DNA of 64,000 nucleotides from Mesorhizobium_K sp040049215. Lineage in GTDB: Bacteria > Pseudomonadota > Alphaproteobacteria > Rhizobiales > Rhizobiaceae. Below are positions 45,642-53,741 of the stretch, in pieces (position 1 is the stretch's first letter; the number at the start of each line of letters is the position of its first letter). Under the pieces are notes generated by a model. The model was given only the letters and a program-made list of their open reading frames with translations. It had not been told where the DNA came from and did no database searches. A program made the translations under genes and the position numbers. The stretch spans positions 558,001-622,000 of the forward strand of contig NZ_JBDZDN010000001.1 of NCBI RefSeq assembly GCF_040049215.1, given 5' to 3'.

Positions 45642-46445
45642 ATGCAGTTGACCATCGAAGTTAAGATCAACCTACACGTACCCATCAGAAACATGGGTGG
45701 AAACCACATATATCCGGGAGTTTCACACACCGAAAAGACGATCAGCCCCGTGGCTGCTGCTAGCGCGCTTCGCAACAGGCAGATGAAAAGGGATGGGCTT
45801 ACCAAAGGGCAGTTTAGGGCGCGGCGCATTAGAGAGATTGAGCGGGCCAAAAAAGAATACAAGGAGTCACATGAGCGCGCGGACGGAGTGCAACTCGAGG
45901 AGTTCGTCACCAAGCATATGGTTCAATACGACCAGCAAGTCGTTGATGATCTGGTCGCGTACAGGAAATTCCCGGACAAGCTTTGGGCAGCATGGAAGGC
46001 TGGGACCCTCAAGCTCTACTACGAAAACACGAGTTCCCTCGACTCTATCGCGCATGGAATGCGTGAGGTGCGTGGGCTGAACTCGAAGAAGGAGTTCTTG
46101 CAGGCCACGCGCCTCCTAAGGCTCGATTCAACGGCAAGTGCCATTGTTTTTGATTTGGCAAAGCGCTGCAGAACCTTCTTCTTAAAGGCGGATCTGGAGA
46201 TGTGGCTTGCAAATGCGCTGGACGGGGACGACGACGCAATCCTGCAGGCTACGGAAGCCCTTTCGGCAAGCCTTGCCTCGGACCAGGAGATGCCGAAAGA
46301 GAGCGCGCGCGAATTTGTAAGGCAGAATTTCACAAACATATCCGAACGCCGGTTCGCTGGGGAAGTGTGGCCAAACGCGCGAGAGGCAGTAGGGCTGGCA
46401 CGGATGGGGCGACCGGGTCCGAAGAGGAAGCTCAAACTGCACTGA
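45642..46445 (+). CDS. Hypothetical protein at the edge of the accessory module
   Basis: I do not recognise this 267-residue protein. It starts MQLTIEVKINLHVPIRNMGG with GAGG 9 nt upstream. It has a charged helical region (GLTKGQFRARRIREIERAKK), a central L-E-E-F-V-T-K-H-M segment, and a basic tail (GRPGPKRKLKLH). No membrane segments or signal peptide. Base composition is poorer in GC than the rha genes next to it, which with the recombinases downstream suggests horizontally acquired DNA. It could be a DNA-associated protein, but nothing firm supports that. Confidence 0.55.
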   Translation: MQLTIEVKINLHVPIRNMGGNHIYPGVSHTEKTISPVAAASALRNRQMKRDGLTKGQFRARRIREIERAKKEYKESHERADGVQLEEFVTKHMVQYDQQVVDDLVAYRKFPDKLWAAWKAGTLKLYYENTSSLDSIAHGMREVRGLNSKKEFLQATRLLRLDSTASAIVFDLAKRCRTFFLKADLEMWLANALDGDDDAILQATEALSASLASDQEMPKESAREFVRQNFTNISERRFAGEVWPNAREAVGLARMGRPGPKRKLKLH

Positions 46446-46533
46446 TCCTCACCTTTTGTGAATTCGTGACACTGAATACGGAGGTGGAAATCAGCTAGGG
46501 CCATCGTCTGACAAGCTTGCTCAGAGATGGACA

Positions 46534-46965
46534 ATGACGCCCGCAGCTGAATTGCTAGAGTCCTTCCTCGGCCATCGCGATGCTGCCGAAATTGAGAGCG
46601 ATCGCCGGCTCCAGGAAAAGCATGGTCTGCCGACGGACCGCGCCGCGCTCTCGGTCAAGGAGTTCTGCGCCTGGGCCGGAATAAGCCGCAGCACACTGTA
46701 CAACATGATAGCTGCGCATGAGATCCGTGTTCGCAAGGTCGGCAACCGGACCGTCGTGTTATGCCGCGATGCTTTGGCATGGCTCGAGGCTCTTCCTGAA
46801 CTTCGTGTCGAAGAAGTCTCCCTCGCCCCTCCCCGATTACAGCAGTTGGCGAAGCTCCATCACCCTCACCGCGCTACCTCTCAGCACACGAAGTCTCGCG
46901 TCGCTTCGATTGTTCCGTCCGCACCGTCCGTCGCTGGATCGCCGACGGAGAGCTTGCAGCGGTGA
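46534..46965 (+). CDS. Excisionase-type helix-turn-helix protein
   Basis: A 143-residue protein with an AlpA/MerR-like HTH in the middle (ALSVKEFCAWAGISRSTLYN, then R-V-R-K-V-G-N-R-T-V-V-L-C-R-D-A-L-A-W-L). The N-terminal 40 residues are acidic and helical. After about residue 105 the sequence loses similarity (HHPHRATSQHTKSR), just where a second HTH begins in the next frame. It stands upstream of two recombinase genes and may be a recombination directionality factor. Confidence 0.7.
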   Translation: MTPAAELLESFLGHRDAAEIESDRRLQEKHGLPTDRAALSVKEFCAWAGISRSTLYNMIAAHEIRVRKVGNRTVVLCRDALAWLEALPELRVEEVSLAPPRLQQLAKLHHPHRATSQHTKSRVASIVPSAPSVAGSPTESLQR

Positions 46966-47030
46966 CTGTCGGCGGTCTCTGCCGGATCGCCGAAACCGAC
47001 CTCGAAGCGATGATTAATAAGCAAGCGTGA
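46875..47030 (+). CDS. Second HTH (excisionase-family) domain, frame-shifted from the first
   Basis: In another frame, positions 46875-47030 encode YLSAHEVSRRFDCSVRTVRR, then W-I-A-D-G-E-L-A-A-V-T-V-G-G-L-C-R-I and a stop: a complete excisionase-type DNA-binding domain. No ATG or GTG start with a ribosome site precedes it in frame. It may be the C-terminal domain of the preceding protein, separated by a frameshift near 46865, or a small gene with an unusual start. Confidence 0.55.
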   Translation, partial: YLSAHEVSRRFDCSVRTVRRWIADGELAAVTVGGLCRIAETDLEAMINKQA

Positions 47031-47070
47031 GCAGTGTCCATTTGTTCAATGAAAACAACGTCTCAGCCTA

Positions 47071-47130
47071 TATTCGGGAATACACTGGCAATACAGACGT
47101 TCCAGTTATTCTAATGTAGTATTCCCGAAT
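47071..47130. repeat. Paired palindromes before the recombinase genes
   Basis: ATTCGGGAATAC (47072-47083) and GTATTCCCGAAT (47119-47130) are exact reverse complements. The left copy is itself part of the palindrome TATTC-GG-GAATA; the right one is TATTC-CC-GAAT. They lie 42-101 bp upstream of the first recombinase start. They could be an operator for the HTH protein or core sites for the recombinases. Confidence 0.6.
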
Positions 47131-47171
47131 GTCACTGTCTGTCATCTCTTGGCATTTATGGAGTTCAAGCC

Positions 47172-48893
47172 ATGAAAATCGATCCGGAAATCGCTGGTCG
47201 GTCCATCGCGTATGCCGAACTCGTCCAGATGATCGAGTCCAGCCGGCACTCCGACACCCGCAAGAGAGACATGGTGTCTGCCGTCAACCGGGTTCTCAAG
47301 ATGGGCGGCTTCTGGGGCAACGGGTTTGTCTTCTCGGTCGACGCCGTGCGCTCTTTGACCGCTTCTATAAGGCCGGCAGCGCATGGCGTGTCGCCAAAAT
47401 CATTGGCCAACATCCAATCGAACCTAAGGGCAGCACTAAGGCTGGTCGGCATCATCGATGCCGCCGGCGGTTACCGGACAAAGCGCGATCCTCATTGGTC
47501 ACTGCTGCACACCGTATTCCAAGACAAGTCGCTCCTGGGGCTGAGCCGCTTCATCAACTACTGCGCGGAGCAATCGGTTCATCCGGAAACGGTGAATGAC
47601 GATATCGTGCTTGGCTTCCACGCCTGGCTGAAGACGAGGACGATCGAGCCCCGGCCAGACACTGTGGCAAGGGCAATACCCCGGCTCTGGAACCGGGCCA
47701 GCGAACGTGTGGCCGGCTGGCCAACTACACGGCTGAGGTCACTGCAGATCGGAATCAAGCCGCGCAAGACGGCTTGGGCCGATCTACCCGACGCGCTGCG
47801 TCGGGAGGCTGAGGCCTACCTCGCCATGCGTGCCAACCCGGATATCTTCGACGAACGCCTTGGCGCGCCTGTGCGCCCGCTTGCGCAAGGAACCTTGCGA
47901 CTGCAGCGCGAACATATCCGGCTGGCCTTCGATGTAGTTAGCAAGGCGGCCACCCCTGTCGAAACGCTTGCCGATCTCGTTGCTTCGGAAAACTTCAAGG
48001 CCGTCCTGCGCCACTACCTTGGGGAAACAACCACGAAGCCAAATGCTTTTGCGACTGCGATCGCCAAGACACTGATTGCGGTCGCCACGCACCACGTCCG
48101 GGTCGAAGCCGGCGAGCTTGCCCGTCTGAACAAGCTTGCCGCAAAGCTCCCCGCCGTGCCTTTCGACCTGACCGCCAAAAACAAGGCGCTCATTCAGGCC
48201 GTGCGTGACGAGAATGTTCTGGGTGCACTTGTCGGCCTCCCCTCACGTTTGTTCGTTGAAGCCAGGCGCCGTTTGGCCCATGGCAGGTCCGCTCATGCTG
48301 TCGCACATAGCGGCCTGGCCATCGCCTTGCTGCTCATTGCTCCGATGCGTCCGCAGAACCTTGTTGCGCTGAACTGGCGGCGTCACGTTAGAGAGTTCCA
48401 TGGACCTCGCGGAGTCTTGACACTGCTCATCCCGGCTACAGAGACCAAGACAAGGCGTGCTGACCTGCTCTACGAGCTCGATGAAACGACATCGGCCATG
48501 TTGCGCTGGAACCGCAAGGTGCTGCCGTCGATTGGCGCCGATCCGGAAGGCGACGTGTTTGCCAAGCCCGGTGGAAAGCGGCTGGGCCAGTCGAGCCTCA
48601 GCAGAGCCATCACCGTTGCCATCGAGAAGCGCGTCGGGATCGAGATGACCGCGCACCAGTTCCGGCACCTTGCGGCTTACCGCTATCTCGAAGCCCGCCC
48701 GGAGGACTTTGAGACAGTGCGCCAGCTTCTCGGACACTCCTTTGGCAAGACAACCCTGATCTACGCCGGTCTGTCGGGCGAACGGGCCAGCCGTGCCTAT
48801 GGGGAAATTGTGGTCGCCAAGATGGCAGCATTGGAGAAGAGAAGGTCGAGGAAGATCCGCCGGAAGCGGTTCGGCAATGCCCAGGAAATCTGA
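47172..48893 (+). CDS. Large tyrosine recombinase (first of a pair)
   Basis: A 573-residue phage-integrase-fold protein. The C-terminal third has the catalytic set: Arg in LLLIAPMRPQNLVALN (about residue 393), H-Q-F-R-H (about 494), LLGHSFGKTT (about 518) and the Tyr in LIYAGL (about 530). The long N-terminal part is not one I recognise but contains SAM-like helical segments. GAGTTC-rich leader and ATG at 47172. Its last 17 bp overlap the next recombinase gene, so both are made together. Confidence 0.88.
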   Translation: MKIDPEIAGRSIAYAELVQMIESSRHSDTRKRDMVSAVNRVLKMGGFWGNGFVFSVDAVRSLTASIRPAAHGVSPKSLANIQSNLRAALRLVGIIDAAGGYRTKRDPHWSLLHTVFQDKSLLGLSRFINYCAEQSVHPETVNDDIVLGFHAWLKTRTIEPRPDTVARAIPRLWNRASERVAGWPTTRLRSLQIGIKPRKTAWADLPDALRREAEAYLAMRANPDIFDERLGAPVRPLAQGTLRLQREHIRLAFDVVSKAATPVETLADLVASENFKAVLRHYLGETTTKPNAFATAIAKTLIAVATHHVRVEAGELARLNKLAAKLPAVPFDLTAKNKALIQAVRDENVLGALVGLPSRLFVEARRRLAHGRSAHAVAHSGLAIALLLIAPMRPQNLVALNWRRHVREFHGPRGVLTLLIPATETKTRRADLLYELDETTSAMLRWNRKVLPSIGADPEGDVFAKPGGKRLGQSSLSRAITVAIEKRVGIEMTAHQFRHLAAYRYLEARPEDFETVRQLLGHSFGKTTLIYAGLSGERASRAYGEIVVAKMAALEKRRSRKIRRKRFGNAQEI

Positions 48894-49923
48894 AGTCCAT
48901 CGACCCTTGAAACACCTCCCGAAAGACCAATGGCCCTCGGGCGACCGCCTGCGTTTTGAGTTGGCCCGTCAGCCTCGCGATATCTTCGACGAATCTGCTC
49001 CATCGTGTTCCAACTGGTCCGAAGGTACTTGGCGCCGCGTGGAAACGCCCTACCGCAGGTGGCTTGGCTTTTTGGCGCTCGAGTTCCCGGCCGATCTCCT
49101 GCTGCCCGCGGAGAAGAGGATCATACCTGAACGAGTGAAAGGTTTTGTCGAGCATCTCGTTGAGACCATTCGCGATACATCCATAGTGATAAATCTCGAA
49201 GGTCTTCTCATGGCCGCTCGTCTGCTTGCGCCTGATGACGATTTTGATTGGCTGTCAGCTTTGAAGAACCGCTTGGCCATAAGAGCGCGCCCAATGGAGC
49301 GGCTCTCCAAACTCAAGATGCCCTGGGATACCTTGGCGCTTGGGTTGTCGTTGATGGACGGCGCGATGATCGCCTCGCCGCGCAATCACCTGCTCAATGA
49401 AATCGAATACCGGGACGGATTGATCATTGCCCTTTTGTCGCTGTGGCCGATCCGCCGCAGGAGCATGGCGGCGCTAACCGGCAGCAGGCACATTGTGCGC
49501 AGCTGCAACACGCTGACCATAAACCTGTTCGGCGCCGATACGAAAACCGGCAGGCCGCACTCGTTCGTCGTACCTGCAAAGCTGAGCCCGTACTTGATTT
49601 ACTATCTCGACGTCGTACGCCCACGTCTTCTAAAATACGTGCCCCATGACGCGCTCTGGGTCTCCCAGCATGGAAAAGAGCTTACAGCCGGATCCGTCTA
49701 CCTGACCATCCGCAAGCACACGCGCGAACACTTCGGCGCGGCAATGGGAATGCATGACTTCCGTCGCGCCGCGGCAACCTCGCTTGCCCTCGAGGCCCCT
49801 GACAAGGTCGGACTCGCGAGCAGCCTGCTTCAACACGCCAAGCAAGATACGACCGGCCGGCACTACAACCTCGCCGGAATGGCGCATGCAAGTAGAAGGT
49901 TTCGAGAGGCAATTGATCCTTAG
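48877..49923 (+). CDS. Second tyrosine recombinase of the pair
   Basis: A 348-residue recombinase starting MPRKSEVHRP inside the end of the preceding gene. Catalytic residues are visible: Arg in LLSLWPIRRRSMAAL (about residue 192), MHDFRRAAAT (about 293), Q-H-A-K-Q-D-T-T (about 319) and Tyr in TGRHYNLAG (about 329). Two overlapping recombinases of unequal size with an HTH gene upstream recall recombinase-in-trio or Tn554-like systems, but the third recombinase or TnpC partner is missing. Confidence 0.88.
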   Translation: MPRKSEVHRPLKHLPKDQWPSGDRLRFELARQPRDIFDESAPSCSNWSEGTWRRVETPYRRWLGFLALEFPADLLLPAEKRIIPERVKGFVEHLVETIRDTSIVINLEGLLMAARLLAPDDDFDWLSALKNRLAIRARPMERLSKLKMPWDTLALGLSLMDGAMIASPRNHLLNEIEYRDGLIIALLSLWPIRRRSMAALTGSRHIVRSCNTLTINLFGADTKTGRPHSFVVPAKLSPYLIYYLDVVRPRLLKYVPHDALWVSQHGKELTAGSVYLTIRKHTREHFGAAMGMHDFRRAAATSLALEAPDKVGLASSLLQHAKQDTTGRHYNLAGMAHASRRFREAIDP

Positions 49924-50385
49924 TGGTTTCAGAGCGCTAGAATGGCTATCGAAAAGGGCCTCGGATCTGCTGCCCGTGGGATTTGTGTCCGTTGGGAGGA
50001 TGTCCGCAAAGCGTGTGCACACTCTATTGGACTGGCTTTTTTGGTCAAAATTGGTGTCCGCAGGCCTATACCTCAATGGACGCGTAACAATCCCCCAGTC
50101 GTCATCCCGAATAGCAGAAAGGCGCCTCGTTGCGGACGCTGAGAGCAGTTTGCCGGCTTGCTGAAAGCCGACGTTCTAATTGACGCGCTGACTGCCGCAG
50201 TTGTGCTGTTGGGAACATTGGCAAGATCACCGGCATGGAAATTGGCATCGCATCATCGGCTCGCTGGCGAAATCGAACCGGACACCAGCATCGGCCTAGG
50301 ATACCCTCTCACCCGCTGCAATTTAGGTCTCCTTTACGCTTCGACAGATGCCGCGTATTATTCAGTCGAAGGCGGGGTCGGAGAC
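49924..50385. other. 462-bp gap after the recombinase pair
   Basis: No convincing gene. It may hold the right end of the recombinase element; a short CCCGAAT sequence near 50105 is weakly similar to the palindromes at 47072 and 47119. The last part should contain the promoter of the cyclase gene; no clear hexamers were identified. Confidence 0.4.
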
Positions 50386-52272
50386 ATGGACCGCAAGCTT
50401 GCCGCCATTCTGGCGGCCGATGTGGTTGGCTATTCCGCTCAAATGGAGCGTGATGAGGCGGGCACGTTTGCACGGCTGAAAGCTGGTCGCACTGAGCTTT
50501 TCGAACCAGAAATCGCGAGGCATCACGGTCGCATTTTCAAGCTCATGGGCGATGGAATGCTGGCTGAGTTCGCCAGCGTTGTCGATGCGGTGGAATGTGC
50601 CGTGTCATTGCAACGTGGCCTAACCGAGCGCAATGCTTCGCTGCCCGAGGCCGAGCAGATCTTGGTCAGGATGGGAATCAATCTCGGCGAAGTCATAATT
50701 GACGGTGACGACCGCTATGGCGACGGGGTCAATATTGCCGCCCGCCTCGAACAATTGGCGGAACCCGGTGGCATATGTGTATCGGGGAAGGTGGCGAAGG
50801 AGGTTGAGAAGAAGCTCGCCTTCGGCTTCGAACCTATGGGTGAAAAGAAGGTCAAGAACGTCACCGAGCCGGTACAGGTTTTCCGAATAACATTGGAGAA
50901 GCAAGGTATCCGCCGTCGCTCGATCTGGTCTCGTCCGCGTTGGGCTTTGGTGGGGACTGCGGCCGTCGTGGCGGTTCTACTTGCCGCCGGATCAGCTTGG
51001 CAATTCTGGCAGGCGGCGCCAGTGAGTGTCCGGCCATCGGTGGCTGTGCTACCGTTTGAAAATTATGGCGGCGATGAGGCTACTGGGCGGCTGGCTGACG
51101 GCCTTACGGAAGACATCATTACTGACCTTGCGCGCTTCCCGGAAATGGAGGTGGTGGCGCGTAATTCAACGGAAGCATACAAGGGCAAGCCAGTGGATGC
51201 CCGAGAGGTCGCCAAAGAGCTCCATGTCGGCTACGTGCTCGAAGGCTCGATCCAGCGCCAGGGCGGTCGCGTCCGGATCACCACGCAGCTGATCGACGCG
51301 CAATCCGGCAACCATCTTTGGTCGGAGCGCTGGGACCGACCGACTGAGGATGTGTTCGCGGTACAGACCGAGATATCCGAACAGGTCACCAACCGGCTCG
51401 GCGGCGGCGCGGGGCTGATCCAGGAAGCAGGGCGGGCAGCAGCCAAACGTAAGTCGCCAGAAAACCTGAACGCCTACGAACTATATCTGCTTGGCACCGA
51501 GAAACTTGAGCAGTTCACCAAGGAGGATATCCAGGAGGCCATCAACCTGCTCAACCGCGCCGTCGAGCTCGATCCAGGCTTGGCCCGCGCCTGGGTCGAA
51601 CTTTACCACGCGCACTCTGTGTTGGCGAACTTCGGCGTCGATCCCGAGAAGGGAGCGCATGCGGCTGCAGATGCAGCCCAACGCGCCGTTCGACTCGATC
51701 CGAGCGACGCTGAGGCTCACGCCGCGCTCGGCATGAGCCTGGGCGATCGGGGTGACCTCGCCCGCGCCAAAATTGAGCTGGACACGGCGTTGCGCTTGGC
51801 TCCCGGTTCGGCAGAAATCTTGACCTTTTATGCCGGCTGGGCGGTATCCTTTGGCGAACCAGAACTTGGTGCGGAAATGGTCGATCGGGTGATCCGGCTC
51901 GATCCGAACTATCCGATGTGGGCCACGGGACCCTTTTCGTATGCTTACTATATGGTGGGGCGATACGACGACGCGCTGAAGATGCTGGAAGGCCTGACAC
52001 CGGAAAACTACAATAAGTTTAGGTGGATAGTGCGCAGTGGTTCGCTCGCCGGCTCCGGACGGATAGAAGAGGCGCAAGCCTCGGTCAAGGAAGCGCTTAA
52101 GAGGTACCCCGATATGACCGTCGAGGGTATAATCAACGCGCCGGGGATCAGCGCCGCCGAGCGCGACCGCTACTTGGCAACCTTGCTGCCGGCAGGTTTC
52201 CCGCCATGCGCCTCCGCCGAGCACCTGTCTAAGACAACCGATCCGGAACGTCTTCCCGAATGCTTGAGGTAG
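50386..52272 (+). CDS. Class III adenylate/guanylate cyclase with TPR sensory part
   Basis: A 628-residue signalling protein. The N-terminal cyclase domain starts MDRKLAAILAADVVGYS with metal aspartates at about D12 and D56 (MGDGMLAEF) and the YGDGVNIAARLE segment. A membrane helix follows (about 187-207), then a TolB-like domain (VAVLPFENYGGD, VEGSIQ-type VLEGSIQRQGGRVRITTQLI) and TPR-like repeats. This architecture is abundant in rhizobia. The ATG at 50386 was chosen because the family starts with M-x-R-K/R-L-A-A-I-L. The ligand sensed is unknown. Confidence 0.9.
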   Translation: MDRKLAAILAADVVGYSAQMERDEAGTFARLKAGRTELFEPEIARHHGRIFKLMGDGMLAEFASVVDAVECAVSLQRGLTERNASLPEAEQILVRMGINLGEVIIDGDDRYGDGVNIAARLEQLAEPGGICVSGKVAKEVEKKLAFGFEPMGEKKVKNVTEPVQVFRITLEKQGIRRRSIWSRPRWALVGTAAVVAVLLAAGSAWQFWQAAPVSVRPSVAVLPFENYGGDEATGRLADGLTEDIITDLARFPEMEVVARNSTEAYKGKPVDAREVAKELHVGYVLEGSIQRQGGRVRITTQLIDAQSGNHLWSERWDRPTEDVFAVQTEISEQVTNRLGGGAGLIQEAGRAAAKRKSPENLNAYELYLLGTEKLEQFTKEDIQEAINLLNRAVELDPGLARAWVELYHAHSVLANFGVDPEKGAHAAADAAQRAVRLDPSDAEAHAALGMSLGDRGDLARAKIELDTALRLAPGSAEILTFYAGWAVSFGEPELGAEMVDRVIRLDPNYPMWATGPFSYAYYMVGRYDDALKMLEGLTPENYNKFRWIVRSGSLAGSGRIEEAQASVKEALKRYPDMTVEGIINAPGISAAERDRYLATLLPAGFPPCASAEHLSKTTDPERLPECLR

Positions 52273-52597
52273 TTCAGCGAGCTTCCAGAACGGCGCGACA
52301 TCGACAACGAATACATCCTTGCTTCTAACGCCAAGCGGACCCACTGCTTCCCGCAAAACTGCTGGTCGGCAATGCGCCTCATTTCGGTCATTGAGGGCGC
52401 ATCGGCCGCTTCATAAAAGCTGACTTCGCCGACGGCGAAGCTGGAGGCCGAGGTAGCGTCAATCCCAGTCATTCGTGGCGCAATCCGAAGCGGACATTTC
52501 TTTTGCTGCCTCGTATGTGGGCAACGCGAGAGCGCCATGTCGCCGACCACCGCCCTGCCGAACTTGTACGCCATCCCTGCGCGTGCTATTTGTGGAC
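52273..52597. other. 325-bp intergenic stretch
   Basis: No supported gene. Short minus-strand frames overlap the 3' end of the cyclase and appear incidental. The segment should contain the promoter for the ankyrin gene; no clear site was recognised. Confidence 0.45.
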
Positions 52598-53188
52598 ATG
52601 CGTGGGCTGTTGGCACTTCTTGTGTTGGCATTCGCGGCAACGACGGCGGCCGCAGGCGATTTGCTGTTTGATGCGGTAGCTGCGGGGGATAAGCCCGCGG
52701 TCGAGCAGGCCTTGGCAAGTGGCGCTGATATCGATAGCCGGGCTCCTGATCAGGCAACCCCCCTCATCGCTGCTGCCCTGGCCGATCAACTCGCCATTGC
52801 AGAATTCCTGCTGAGCAAGGGCGCCGAAGTCATGGCGCGCAATTCCGGTGGGTTTACCCCCCTCCACGCGGCTGCTTTTTCTGGGAGCCTTCCGATCGCC
52901 AAGCTGTTGCTCGAGCAGGGGGCAGTGCTCGAAGACTCAGCCAATAAGTCGGGGGTCACACCCTTGATGATAGCAGGTGAAGAAAACCATGTCGAACTGG
53001 CAGAATTCCTCATTGAGCAAGGTGCGGATGTGAACCGTGCCGAGGGTCATGGCTACATGCCGATTACTCGCGCGTTCTGGAAGGGTAATACCGACATCAT
53101 AAAACTATTCAAACGGCATGGCGCCACTTGCCAGGCGAAAGTCCTTGGCGAAGCGGGCGCCGCGAAGTGCGCAGCGATCCACGATTGA
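52598..53188 (+). CDS. Exported ankyrin-repeat protein
   Basis: A 196-residue protein with a signal peptide (MRGLLALLVLAFAATTAAAG) and four to five ankyrin repeats: DLLFDAVAAGDKPAVEQALA, TPLIAAALADQLAIAEFLLS, FTPLHAAAFSGSLPIAKLLL, TPLMIAGEENHVELAEFLIE. The start was placed at ATG 52598, where the signal sequence begins; the longer frame adds an unlikely Cys/Arg-rich stretch. It is followed 14 bp later by the YHS protein, forming a pair. Ankyrin modules bind proteins; partner unknown. Confidence 0.82.
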   Translation: MRGLLALLVLAFAATTAAAGDLLFDAVAAGDKPAVEQALASGADIDSRAPDQATPLIAAALADQLAIAEFLLSKGAEVMARNSGGFTPLHAAAFSGSLPIAKLLLEQGAVLEDSANKSGVTPLMIAGEENHVELAEFLIEQGADVNRAEGHGYMPITRAFWKGNTDIIKLFKRHGATCQAKVLGEAGAAKCAAIHD

Positions 53189-53202
53189 TAAGGAGAGCGC
53201 AG

Positions 53203-53730
53203 ATGGCCATAGCAATCATAAGGAATCTAATTCGCTGTTCATTGTCGACAGCCGCATTTGCGGCCGCGGCGATTGTCGGCACAGGACCGGCTTTCGCCGA
53301 CGATTCAGTGAACACCGGTTATTTCGGCGGAGTGGCGATCATGGGCTACGACACGGTCGCCTATTTCACCGAGGGCAAGGCCGTAAAGGGTTCCGAAGAT
53401 TTTTCCTATGAGTGGCTTGGTACGCCGTGGCATTTCGCTAACAAGAAGCACCAAGAAATGTTTATGAGCGAGCCTGCCAAGTACGCTCCTCAATACGGTG
53501 GTTACTGCGCGGGCGAGGTCGCACTCAATGAATCGGTCACCGTCAATGTCGATCCGGAAGCGTTCAAGATTATAGATGGCAAGCTCTACCTGATCTATGA
53601 CGAAGGGAATGCGGCCGCTTTTGCGGACAATGCCGATGATCTTGTTCCGAAGGGCGATTCTAAATGGCCAGTCGTCGAAGCAAAGTTGGCAGTCGATGAA
53701 CCGGATTGGAACTTGATCAACAACCCATGA
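53203..53730 (+). CDS. Exported YHS-domain protein
   Basis: A 175-residue protein with a signal peptide (ending G-P-A-F-A-D) and a YHS-like domain: VAIMGYDTVAYFTEGKAVKG, then EWLGTPWHFANKKHQEMF and YAPQYGGYCAGEVALNES. YHS domains are associated with metal binding and with copper or heavy-metal enzymes; stand-alone exported forms are uncharacterised. AGGAG precedes ATG 53203. It converges with the next cyclase gene across 11 bp. Confidence 0.85.
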   Translation: MAIAIIRNLIRCSLSTAAFAAAAIVGTGPAFADDSVNTGYFGGVAIMGYDTVAYFTEGKAVKGSEDFSYEWLGTPWHFANKKHQEMFMSEPAKYAPQYGGYCAGEVALNESVTVNVDPEAFKIIDGKLYLIYDEGNAAAFADNADDLVPKGDSKWPVVEAKLAVDEPDWNLINNP

Positions 53731-53741
53731 GACTTGCGAGC

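Noticed and set aside
47172..49923. Complete recombinase-in-trio element
   Set aside because: Only two recombinases are present; no third recombinase frame follows 49923 and no terminal inverted repeats were found by eye.
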